64,000 bases of DNA from CAYUPI01 sp964446585 (GTDB taxonomy: Bacteria; Verrucomicrobiota; Verrucomicrobiia; Limisphaerales; UBA8199), in the NCBI GenBank assembly GCA_964446585.1, contig CAYUPI010000020.1, positions 32,119 through 96,118 of the forward strand. The letters run 5' to 3'. The notes below the pieces were generated by a model. It was not told where the DNA came from, ran no database searches, and saw only the letters and a list, made by a program, of their open reading frames with translations. Positions 36,705-44,196 of the stretch are shown here, piece by piece (position 1 is the stretch's first letter; each line of letters starts with the position of its first letter). Made by a program: the position numbers and the translations under genes.

Positions 36705-37769
36705 TCAGCTCATCCATTCCGGATGATGCGCCGTGGCGTCGAAGTGGGAGGTGATTTTGAATTGCTCGTATTTGCCGGACTTGGAAGCTTCGACGGTCCG
36801 GCTTAGCAGGGCCGACACCTCTGCGGATTTCATTGGCTGGAAAGTGCGCGCGGCCTCCAGTGCCTGATCCAGCAGTTCCATACGGTCGATTCCGGTAATC
36901 ACCGTCGAGGTCGGCAGGTTCAGGGCGTAATGCAGGCATTCGATGGCCGTGACGGTTTTGCTCTGCAGAATGGCTCCGCTGCCAAGCGGTTTCATCCCCA
37001 GCACGCCAATCTCCTCCTTAACCAGCACTGGCAGCACCTTTTGTGCGAAGCTGCGAAAATGCGCGTCCATGACATTTAGCGGCATCTGCACGGCATCAAA
37101 TCGGAACTTGTGCTCCGCAGCGACTTCGAGCATGCGGAGATGGATGAGCGGATCCTTGTGGCCGGTGAAACCGATGAACCTGACCTTGCCGGACCTCTGG
37201 GCCTCGCGCATGGCGTCCATCCCCCCTTCGTTGAAAATGCGGTCCGCATCTTCGAGACGGACGACCTCATGAAACTGCATCAGGTCCACGTGGTCCGTCT
37301 CCAATCGGCTGAGTGATTCGTCGATCTGCCGGGCGACCAGCACGCGGCTGCGGCCGTCGATCTTGGTCATCAGAAACACGCGCTTGCGATAGCCGTCCCG
37401 CAGGGCTTTGCCCATGCGCAACTCGCTTCCGCCGTCGTGATAATCCCAGCAGTTGTCCAGAAAATTGATTCCATGATCGATCGCTGAACGGATGATGCGG
37501 ATGCCCTCCTGCTCATCCTTGGGCACGCCGATGTGATAGCCACCCAAACCGATCATCGAAATTTTTTCACCCGTTCTTCCCAACGTGCGGCGGGGCATCT
37601 CGCTCGCCGCTTCGCCAGCCCAGGCGTGCGTGGCGGCGCCTGCGACGATACTGGCAGTGATGGTTGTGGTAATGAACTCGCGGCGGCTTACTCCGGCGTG
37701 GGCAACGCGCTGGAACTTTTCTTCCGCCATCGAACTTCCGAAATCTGCCTGGCTCTTTGTTTCATTCAT
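36705..37769 (-). CDS. Tat-exported aldo/keto reductase
   Basis: An extended n-region ends in the Tat motif SRREFITTTITASIVAGA, placing the enzyme in the periplasm. The AKR core begins MPRRTLGRTGEKISMIGLGG. The tetrad is visible: Asp in NFLDNCWDYHDGGSE with the following Tyr, Lys in MTKIDGR, and His in LMQFHEV. The C-terminal GMKPLGSGAI and STVITGIDRMELLDQ match the cofactor-phosphate side. Many verrucomicrobial AKRs of this kind sit among carbohydrate genes. Export of an NAD(P)-type enzyme is unusual; a bound cofactor is likely. The start at 37769 gives a long n-region; ATG at 37730 (MAEEKFQ) is an alternative. Confidence 0.85.
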   Translation of the reverse strand: MNETKSQADFGSSMAEEKFQRVAHAGVSRREFITTTITASIVAGAATHAWAGEAASEMPRRTLGRTGEKISMIGLGGYHIGVPKDEQEGIRIIRSAIDHGINFLDNCWDYHDGGSELRMGKALRDGYRKRVFLMTKIDGRSRVLVARQIDESLSRLETDHVDLMQFHEVVRLEDADRIFNEGGMDAMREAQRSGKVRFIGFTGHKDPLIHLRMLEVAAEHKFRFDAVQMPLNVMDAHFRSFAQKVLPVLVKEEIGVLGMKPLGSGAILQSKTVTAIECLHYALNLPTSTVITGIDRMELLDQALEAARTFQPMKSAEVSALLSRTVEASKSGKYEQFKITSHFDATAHHPEWMS

Positions 37770-37866
37770 AAGAACTCCTTCACTCTGCTACTTATCTTCG
37801 GCGCTCAGGGCGCGCCGTTCAAACTCTATTTCTCAGTCACGGTGACCCAGACTAAAGGCGGCGGAG

Positions 37867-37969
37867 AGCGCCCGTCCCCGGGCGCAGCAATTCTCCTGTA
37901 AACGTGCGCATTAAGAATCTTCTGGTGCAGCGGGTTCTCGTGCGTAGCTGCGCCCGGGGACGGGCGCAC
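37867..37969. repeat. REP-like palindromic element, copy 2 (inverted relative to copy 1)
   Basis: Opening GCGCCCGTCCCCGGGCGCAG and its reverse complement close a 103-bp element. The centre matches the reverse complement of the one at 15500-15603. It lies in the gap between the aldo/keto reductase promoter side and the ferredoxin gene. The arm sequence is nearly invariant between copies while the middle has diverged, which suggests selection on the hairpin. Confidence 0.85.
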
Positions 37970-37990
37970 TCCTGCACATCCGGCTCGCTT

Positions 37991-38365
37991 TCAGTCACGC
38001 GCTACCGATCGTGAGGACTTGGCAAAAGCGAAGTCCTCCACTATATGGCCGTGGATCAAATGTTCCTGGATGATTCGTTCCAGCACTGCCGGCCTGCAGG
38101 AGTGATACCATACAGCTTCTGGATAAACCACGGCAATCGGTCCGTGCATGCAGATGCGGAGGCAGTTGGCCTTTGTACGATAAACAAGCGGTTCCGGACC
38201 GACGAGGTTCAATTCCTTCAACCGCCGCTTCAAATATTCCCAGGACTCGAGCCCAATCTCTTTGGCGGCGCACTTCGGCTCGGTCTGATCGGCGCAGAGA
38301 AAAATATGTCGTTTGTATTTTTCCAATCCCAGCGCCTCGACGACACGGTTCAGCTCGTCAGCCAT
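37991..38365 (-). CDS. Thioredoxin-like [2Fe-2S] ferredoxin
   Basis: A 124-residue protein with the four-Cys layout of thioredoxin-like ferredoxins: Cys24 and Cys32 in FLCADQTEPKCA, Cys68 and Cys72 in NCLRICMHGP. The PIAVVYPEAVWYH strand and the helix before the C-terminus fit the fold. The tail (FAFAKSSRSVARD) is unlikely to be structured. It would carry one electron at low potential; its partner is not apparent. No signal peptide. Confidence 0.88.
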   Translation of the reverse strand: MADELNRVVEALGLEKYKRHIFLCADQTEPKCAAKEIGLESWEYLKRRLKELNLVGPEPLVYRTKANCLRICMHGPIAVVYPEAVWYHSCRPAVLERIIQEHLIHGHIVEDFAFAKSSRSVARD

Positions 38366-38513
38366 ACAATGAATTCGCGATCAGATGCGACAGTGCCCAG
38401 TTGCTGAAGGATTCCTGTGTTGTTTCGCCCACCACGCGCAGCCAGGCCAATCCGACGAGCCGCACAACACAGGCGCTACCCGATTCCGCGCCGCCAAACC
38501 GAGACGCAGCGAA

Positions 38514-38870
38514 TCACTTCGGCAGAGACTTTTTCAGATCATCGGCTGCTTTGCTGGCTCCAGAGGCGGCTTGGCCCGCGGCATCGGTCAAGGCTTTCTG
38601 CACCTGGGACATAACATCCTTGATGGCTTGTTGCTGTTCGGAAGTGAGCTTGGCCTTGCCCGCGAGAGTTTTTAATTCGGCCAAGGCGCCCGAATAATCG
38701 GCCGATTTGATGGAGGCAACTGCTTTGTCGGCACTGCTCTTGGTAGTCGCGTCAGCCGAACTAAAGCTCGTTTCAATTGGCGTCGTATCCACACTGCTTT
38801 TCTTGCCGCAGCCGACTATCATCAGGCTGGTGGCCGCGATTGCGGCCAGGATGCATGCGTAGGATTTCAT
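38514..38870 (-). CDS. Small lipoprotein with helical Ala/Lys-rich body
   Basis: The N-terminus MKSYACILAAIAATSLMIVG followed by CGKKSS is a lipoprotein signal, with the +1 Cys at residue 21. The remaining 97 residues are Ala-, Ser- and Lys-rich and predicted helical (ADKAVASIKSADYSGALAEL; LTSEQQQAIKDVMSQVQKAL). It probably coats or spans the periplasmic side of the envelope. No known family recognised. AAAGGT precedes the ATG at 38870. Confidence 0.72.
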   Translation of the reverse strand: MKSYACILAAIAATSLMIVGCGKKSSVDTTPIETSFSSADATTKSSADKAVASIKSADYSGALAELKTLAGKAKLTSEQQQAIKDVMSQVQKALTDAAGQAASGASKAADDLKKSLPK

Positions 38871-39100
38871 AGTATGACCTTTCTCTTGAGGTTGATTTTC
38901 ACCGGTTCAGTGAAGCCGAGAATCATCGATTCCCGCGAGTGAGTCAACGCTGCTTGGGTGTCACAAGCAATAATGGCGAGCGTTCCCGTCATGGTTTGCT
39001 TCACTTTCTTCCAACCCGGATTTACGATGCGCCGGATGAAGCGCAGCCTCCGGAACAAATCCGTTGCGAGTGTCCAGTTGGTTTGCAGTAGGGGACAGAG

Positions 39101-39757
39101 ATGATCGATTTCACGCCGCTCCCGAGAGACTTTTACCGACCGTCAGCCAGGATCGTGGCGCCTCGGCTGTTGGGGCACTGGCTGGTCCGCGACACGCCGG
39201 CGGGTCCGTGCGGCGGGGCAATTGTCGAGACCGAGGCCTATTTGACGGATGACCCGGCCTGTCATGGTTTTCCGGGCGAAACTGCACGCAACCGGGTGAT
39301 GTTCGGTGAACCGGGGCACGGCTATGTCTATTTCATCTACGGATGCCACTTCTGCGTCAATGCCGTCTGCCAGCCAAGAGGGATCGGCGAGGCCGTGCTT
39401 ATCCGGGCACTCGATCCTGAGTTTGGGGAGGAGCTGCTGCACAAAAGACGCCACGTCCACCACCGCCGGGAACTGACCAATGGCCCGGCCAAATTGTGCG
39501 AGGCGATGAGCATTGATCGTCGGCTGAACGGGATTGATTTATGTGGCCCGAATTCACCCCTGTCGATCGCGCGGAATCCGGATGTTGCGAGGCTTCGCAG
39601 AGAGACTGGACCAGTTGTTTCGAGCGCGCGCATCGGGATTACGAAAGCGGCAGCATTGCCTTTGCGGTTTTATCTGGAGAAAAGCCCTTTTGTGTCGAGG
39701 AGAGGGGGGGCGGGTCTCCGAGATCCAAATGACGAATGTCAAATGACGAAAGAGTGA
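39101..39757 (+). CDS. mpg: 3-methyladenine DNA glycosylase of the MPG/AAG family
   Basis: Excises alkylated purines. It has FYRPSARIVAPRLLGHWLV, the catalytic Glu in IVETEAYLTDDPACH, RNRVMFGEPGHGYVYFIYG and the base-pocket segment LTNGPAKLCEAM. The length is slightly greater than usual because the reading frame runs into CCAAATGACGAATG-type repeats and ends NDECQMTKE, so the normal stop appears lost to repeat invasion. It faces the alkA-like gene, giving two unrelated alkylbase glycosylases within 1.4 kb. Confidence 0.92.
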   Translation: MIDFTPLPRDFYRPSARIVAPRLLGHWLVRDTPAGPCGGAIVETEAYLTDDPACHGFPGETARNRVMFGEPGHGYVYFIYGCHFCVNAVCQPRGIGEAVLIRALDPEFGEELLHKRRHVHHRRELTNGPAKLCEAMSIDRRLNGIDLCGPNSPLSIARNPDVARLRRETGPVVSSARIGITKAAALPLRFYLEKSPFVSRRGGAGLRDPNDECQMTKE

Positions 39758-39857
39758 CGAATGACGAGAAAGCTGCGCTTTCGGAGCATTTTTAGGATTT
39801 AGTCTTTAGGGTTTCTCTAGGCGTTCGACCTTCCACATGCGTCATTTGCAACAGGTG

Positions 39858-40478
39858 TTACTCTGTCAATTCGGCAGCGCGCCAAAGATACCATGCGGCG
39901 ATGGTGCGGTAGGGCCGCCATTTCTCGCCGTGTTGCACCAACTCTTTCGGCGTTGGCAATGTCTTGAGGCCGTAGGCTCGCGCGAAACCTGTGCGCACTC
40001 CGTAATCTGTCACCGGCCAGACATCGAGCCGGCCCAGACTAAAAATGAGAAGCATCTCGGCGGTCCAGGGCCCGATGCCGCGCACCGTCGTAAGGCGCTC
40101 CACAATTTCGGCGTCAGTCAATTTGCAAATGGCTCGGGAAGTAGGGACCACGCCAGAGATCGTATTCCTGGCAAGATCCTTGATGGCCGCGACTTTCGCC
40201 CTCGAGAGTCCGGCAGAGCGCAGGCGCTCGTCCGGCGTCGCCAGCACCTCCGCCGGCCGGGCGAATCGCCGACCGGGGTAAAGTGCTTTCACGCGTCCGA
40301 AAATCGTGGCGGCGGCTGTGCCATTCAATTGCTGGTAGGTGATCGATTCAACCAGTACCCGAAATGGGCTGCGATGACTCTTCACCTTGAAACTGCAACG
40401 CCCAATCTTCCGGATAAGCCGCCTTAGAGCTTTGTCGCTGCGGCTCAGATGAGCAAGGGCATCGGTAAAATCAGTCAT
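39858..40478 (-). CDS. HhH-GPD DNA glycosylase, AlkA-like (3-methyladenine glycosylase II)
   Basis: A 206-residue base-excision enzyme. The helix-hairpin-helix is TTVRGIGPWTAEML (residues about 131-144) and the catalytic Asp158 is in WPVTDYGVR. The upstream VESITYQQLNGTAAATIFGR segment is typical. It lacks the N-terminal beta domain of E. coli AlkA, as do many short bacterial AlkA-like enzymes. Its ATG overlaps the stop of the upstream small membrane protein gene by 4 bp, making it the third gene of a signal peptidase-led operon. Confidence 0.9.
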   Translation of the reverse strand: MTDFTDALAHLSRSDKALRRLIRKIGRCSFKVKSHRSPFRVLVESITYQQLNGTAAATIFGRVKALYPGRRFARPAEVLATPDERLRSAGLSRAKVAAIKDLARNTISGVVPTSRAICKLTDAEIVERLTTVRGIGPWTAEMLLIFSLGRLDVWPVTDYGVRTGFARAYGLKTLPTPKELVQHGEKWRPYRTIAAWYLWRAAELTE

Positions 40479-41029
40479 AAGGATAAATCCGAAGGCAAAA
40501 CCGGAACTCTCTGGTCAATGTCGCGCAGAGCCGAAAGTGTCCTGACCGTCTCCAATCGGTAGATTCGCCAGCGACCTTCGGCTTTATTTAGCTTCAATTT
40601 CAGTTCCTGAATAAAGGGATCGCGTTCGACGGCGATCCTGGCCTTGAGCGTGAGGTTGGCCTCGGCGGTGGCCTTGTCCGGCGTGAGCGCCACGATAATG
40701 TCGTAAAATTCGACCTGCAGTCCACCTACTGCGGACCGGAGTTGCATGGCGGCTTGGGCCAGATTGTCACGCCCGTTGAGCACCTGCTGTGAGCGGCCAG
40801 GCACATCCATGTAGATCTCCACATCCGCCGTGAAGAAACCAGCAACTTTCTGAGAGTTCAGCAGCACCGCCATTGGAGCCTCATTGTGGCCGAAACTTGC
40901 GGACCTGGCCAGCTCGGTCAGGTACTTCCGGATGACCCGCTCCGGGCTTGGAAAGAGGACCGTCCAAAGCCAGATGGCCACTGCGAGGAGTCCTCCGAAC
41001 AGAATCGCGCGCGCGAGCCACCTCCTCAT
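40475..41029 (-). CDS. Membrane-anchored protein with an NTF2/SnoaL-like soluble part
   Basis: One N-terminal transmembrane segment (LARAILFGGLLAVAIWLWTV) is followed by about 155 residues of alternating helix and strand with conserved-looking cone-fold features (VIRKYLTELARSASF; FTADVEIYMDV; KATAEANLTLKARI). This resembles the NTF2-like fold; no active-site residue can be named. It overlaps both neighbours by 4 bp (signal peptidase I upstream, AlkA-like downstream), so all three are coupled. A role at the membrane with the peptidase is possible but unproven. Confidence 0.65.
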   Translation of the reverse strand: MRRWLARAILFGGLLAVAIWLWTVLFPSPERVIRKYLTELARSASFGHNEAPMAVLLNSQKVAGFFTADVEIYMDVPGRSQQVLNGRDNLAQAAMQLRSAVGGLQVEFYDIIVALTPDKATAEANLTLKARIAVERDPFIQELKLKLNKAEGRWRIYRLETVRTLSALRDIDQRVPVLPSDLSL

Positions 41030-41559
41030 AGCAGGACCTTGCCAACGATGCGCGCCCGCGACGCGACTCCCATCGTATGATCTTTGGCCGGCATGGAACG
41101 ATTATCGCCGACGAGAAAGTATTCGTTAGGTCCTAACCGGCGGGGAGGGAGCTCCCAATCGCAACTGTACTTGATGTAAGGTTCCTCGAGGATTTTTCCG
41201 TCGATTTGAGCTTTGCCGCCATGGAAGGCGACAGTTTCGCCGGGCAGCCCGACAACGCGTTTCATGTACATGATACTAATCCCCGAGGTGCGAATGGCCA
41301 CGACGTCTCCACGCCGCGGGTCGTGGAAATGGTAGATCAGTCGATTGACGAAATTGACGCGGTGATCTTTGTAAGTGGGCATCATGCTCTGGCCCTCAAC
41401 TCGAATTGGAACGAGCACGAATCTGTTGAAGACGATTAAGCAGACGACGACGAGGATGATGATCCGAACGGTGGTGCGTTTTGGATTTCGTCCGATCAAG
41501 ACTTTCTGAACCCAAGTGGGCGAGGGAGTTCCTTCCGCGTCGACAGCCATAGTCGTCAT
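41026..41559 (-). CDS. lepB: Signal peptidase I
   Basis: Cleaves Sec and Tat signal peptides on the outer face of the membrane. From the ATG at 41559 there is one transmembrane segment (IIILVVVCLIVFNRFVLVPI), the nucleophile Ser58 in VEGQSMMPT, the general base Lys100 in YMKRVVGLPGE, box D GPNEYFLVGDNRSMPAKD and box E near the end. At 177 residues it is of the short, single-anchor Gram-positive-like type. The frame is open far upstream, but that part overlaps the opposite-strand gene's leader and has no lep features. It heads an operon with the membrane protein and AlkA-like genes. Confidence 0.9.
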   Translation of the reverse strand: MTTMAVDAEGTPSPTWVQKVLIGRNPKRTTVRIIILVVVCLIVFNRFVLVPIRVEGQSMMPTYKDHRVNFVNRLIYHFHDPRRGDVVAIRTSGISIMYMKRVVGLPGETVAFHGGKAQIDGKILEEPYIKYSCDWELPPRRLGPNEYFLVGDNRSMPAKDHTMGVASRARIVGKVLL

Positions 41560-41797
41560 TATCAAAGGGAGCAGAACTACAAACAAGGAGCAACTGTTCG
41601 GCATGAAACTTGCAGTTGCATCCTCGTCCCTGTCGTTCATTCCGGCCTGGGGAAAGCAGGGCGCCGGAAGTTTCGCCGAACGAAAGTTAAACGTGAAGGC
41701 AGCGAATAAGCATAAATCGCAGATCAGTGGATCCTGTCCAGCGACAGGACGCGATGTCCACGTCCGTTTGTCCGCTAACAAGTCACAACCAACAACC

Positions 41798-42460
41798 ATG
41801 AAGACCACCATCCTGCCCGAACCGAGCTCAACTTCCGGCAAGCGCAACGGTTTCCACGTGATTAAGCGCGCGCCACGCATGCCGAGAGCGTTGAACGGTG
41901 AATCCGAGTCGTTAGTTGGCTTGAGCGGCCTTGTGCGCTCCCTGCTCGGTACCGGGCGCGGTCCGAGCGTGACTTTTGTCTATCAGGACGACCAGACCCA
42001 CACATGGGCCAAGGCGGTGTCGCAAAAGATTGCGAAGCTCACAGGTGAAGAAGGCGTGCGCGAAACCTGGTGGAAGGTCGGCGACCTGGACGCCCCTGGA
42101 ATTCTTGCTGGTGCCGTTTCGAGTGCCTTACGAGCGGATCTGATCATCGTGGCGACTCACGGGGAGGGTATGCCGTTGCCATTTTACGTGTGGATAAACT
42201 TATGGTGGCCCCATCGGGAGGAGGTCTCAGGCGGATTGGTGGCTCTGGTGGGCGCGCCGCAGCCTGCCGCCGCGCAGGCGGGCAGGGTAGGGGACTACCT
42301 CAGGGAAGTAGCCCAGCAAGCCCGGATGGAGTACTTCAGCGCCGAGAAATTGCTGCGCTGCGAGACTCAAAACCTTAACGGCAAGGCCCACACCAGCTTG
42401 AACGGCGTGAACGGCTCCCACCGATCTGGCTTCGAGCGCCGGACGAATTCTCACGGCTAA
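41798..42460 (+). CDS. Hypothetical protein with a Rossmann-like core
   Basis: A 220-residue protein. The core contains VTFVYQDDQTHTWAKAVSQK, then VRETWWKVGDL and LRADLIIVATHGEGMPLPF, a strand-helix alternation like a receiver or flavodoxin fold, followed by a VALVGAP strand. The ends are Ser/Asn-rich and poorly ordered. No catalytic motif is recognised. The ATG at 41798 is chosen because the region upstream overlaps the divergent signal peptidase gene. Function unknown; it may be a response-related protein. Confidence 0.65.
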   Translation: MKTTILPEPSSTSGKRNGFHVIKRAPRMPRALNGESESLVGLSGLVRSLLGTGRGPSVTFVYQDDQTHTWAKAVSQKIAKLTGEEGVRETWWKVGDLDAPGILAGAVSSALRADLIIVATHGEGMPLPFYVWINLWWPHREEVSGGLVALVGAPQPAAAQAGRVGDYLREVAQQARMEYFSAEKLLRCETQNLNGKAHTSLNGVNGSHRSGFERRTNSHG

Positions 42461-42630
42461 ACCGTGGGTGTAGCCTTCGAAGACGCGGCTTCCAAGCTTG
42501 AGTTACGCGTCACTGTTCGCTGATTCCTGCTCACTGATTACCCGTCACTGCTTACGCTTCACCACCGTGGGCGGTCACTGTGAATCCGTGATCGCTCTCT
42601 CCAATTTTTCGCGCAAATCATTTTCGAAAC

Positions 42631-42772
42631 TTGTTCACCAGGGGTGCCGCGACTGGGTTTTTCCTGTGAACAATTTCCGGGAGCACCGCGACAAAAGCAT
42701 TGAGTTCATTGGTCGCTCTGAGTTGTTCACAGCCTGTTCACCGAGGGTTTTCCGTGAATAAGTTGTGGATAA
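42631..42772. promoter_or_regulatory. Cluster of six DnaA-box-like 9-mers (origin-like)
   Basis: Within 142 bp: TTGTTCACC at 42631-42639, TGTGAACAA at 42665-42673 (reverse of TTGTTCACA), TTGTTCACA at 42723-42731, CTGTTCACC at 42734-42742, CGTGAATAA at 42753-42761 (reverse of TTATTCACG), and TGTGGATAA at 42764-42772, which is the exact E. coli consensus TTATCCACA on the minus strand. AT-rich sequence lies just to the left (42601-42630). Multiple boxes in both orientations next to an AT-rich tract are the usual signature of a DnaA-regulated site or an origin. No dnaA, dnaN or gid genes are adjacent, so this remains a candidate. Confidence 0.45.
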
Positions 42773-42799
42773 GAAATCGTTGTCAGATCGAGAAACTTT

Positions 42800-43722
42800 G
42801 ATAAGGTGTCCGCAGTTCATTGAAAGAACTGAGATGGGCGGCGGCGGTCAACAGATTGAAGCTGAACGTCTCAAGGATAATCCCAGGTGACTGGGGAAAG
42901 GTTGAGTCAGGCTGGTTGGCTCATCCCCTCTCAAGCCGGACTGCAAGGTTCGGGAGCGGAGGCAGAATTCACCAGTTCCTCTGGCGACGTTCGCGCGTCG
43001 TCAGTAAACGCGAAAAAGGGACTGAGCGATGAGGAGCGATGAGAAACCGTTCCGAATCGAGTCAAGTAGCCCGGGAGAGTTTCGGGCCTGGGCGAATCGC
43101 AGTTACCAGAGGTATCCGGTTGCTACTGTGTATCAGCACGGTCGGGCGAGTCTGGCCCTGAAAACGTTCGGGGCTGGCGGTTTCGGAAACGAGATCAGCT
43201 AAATGAAAGACGCCGAAAGGCGGGACAAAGTGAACGCCCGAGCCGGGAAGGACACGTGGTCTAGGCAGGATCCGTGAAAACCTTCCGGAGCGTCAGCGAT
43301 GGTAAAAACGCTACCGCTGACCTGTGATCGAAAAGCAACCTGAGAGTTAAGAGGCGAGACCCGTGGCACCGGGCAAACGCGCTGTCAGAAGCGGCGGCTG
43401 ACCCGGAGCTAAGTGGTTAAGACGCGGAGAGGCAGTCATAGACGTGTCTTGACCTGGTTCGCAAGCCGGTGGCGCAACCATCGGTCCAAGCGAGCTGAAA
43501 AGCCTCACTCAATAATTCAGTGCGCCCGCAAAAACGGGCCGCTGGACGGCCCTGCTACGAGGCCGGAGACTCCGCTTGCCGTGGAGAATGGCGTCGGGAA
43601 GCTGGCAGCCCCAGAAATGAGGCGCCCAATAGCCAGCACGGGAAAGAGAGCCTGGCGAACTCCCATCCCCCAATTTGTCCCTGTCGGGCCGCAAGGCCGG
43701 GCAGGGACATTTTGTTTCGTCT
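42800..43722 (+). ncRNA. Possible large structured RNA in a gene-free stretch
   Basis: The stretch has no coding frame with family-like sequence, but is dense in stems: GCCGAAAGGC at 43210-43219 (GAAA tetraloop), GTCAGC...GCTGAC enclosing GGTA...TACC at about 43290-43321, CCCG...CGGG at about 43360-43374, GTCAG...CTGAC at about 43384-43400, and a GCNA-capped terminator at its 3' end. It does not match RNase P, tmRNA, SRP or group I intron landmarks I looked for, and no group II domain V is seen. Direction and boundaries are inferred from the terminator. A ribozyme-like or regulatory RNA is possible; a decayed element cannot be excluded. Confidence 0.4.
43677..43717 (+). terminator. Intrinsic terminator at the end of the structured stretch
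   Basis: GTCCCTG at 43677-43683 pairs with CAGGGAC at 43702-43708, and GGCC at 43687-43690 with GGCC at 43695-43698, closed by a GCAA loop. ATTTTGTTT follows directly. Reading rightwards this is a strong rho-independent terminator, about 60 bp before the glyoxalase-fold gene. Confidence 0.75.
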
Positions 43723-43778
43723 GAACTGCCGACAGGAAATGAGATTGAAAACCGTACCGACGCACAACAGATTCAGGA

Positions 43779-44147
43779 ATGATCAATTACAAAGAGATTG
43801 CGTTTGTTGCTTATCCGGTTACTGACATCCCACGCGCACGCAAGTTTTACGAGGGCGTGCTCAACCTCATGCCGAACGCGGCTCTAAAAACCGAAGACCA
43901 GCATTGGATCGAATATGATGTTGGCACAGGGACGCTCGGTATCGGTTGTTCACCGCAATGGCTGCCATCGCAAGACGGTCCTTCAGTCGCCTTGGAAGTT
44001 GGAGATTTTGAATCGGCCCTGGCCTCTTTGCGGCAGCACAATATACCGTTCCTCATTGGACCCTTGGACCTTCCGTCCTGCCGAATGGTCGCAGTTCGTG
44101 ATCCCGATGGGAACAAACTCACGCTTCATCAGCGCAAAACGCGCTAG
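43779..44147 (+). CDS. Glyoxalase/VOC-superfamily protein
   Basis: A 122-residue single-domain VOC protein: IAFVAYPVTDIPRARKFYEG opens the first beta-alpha-beta-beta-beta unit, and SCRMVAVRDPDGNKLTLHQ closes the second. Dimers of such proteins bind a metal through His/Glu residues; only one clear candidate (Glu in YEGVLNL region, Glu in WIEYD) is seen here. The substrate is unknown. Small size and typical ending fit a complete gene. Confidence 0.85.
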   Translation: MINYKEIAFVAYPVTDIPRARKFYEGVLNLMPNAALKTEDQHWIEYDVGTGTLGIGCSPQWLPSQDGPSVALEVGDFESALASLRQHNIPFLIGPLDLPSCRMVAVRDPDGNKLTLHQRKTR

Positions 44148-44196
44148 GGCAACTTCGTTTATTGCTCCTGGTATCGATACGGAACCTCTTTGAGAC

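Noticed and set aside
42800..43722. RNase P RNA, tmRNA, group I or group II intron
   Set aside because: The landmark sequences (GAGGAAAGTCC, tmRNA ends, intron core R/S sequences and domain V) could not be found, so no such name is given.
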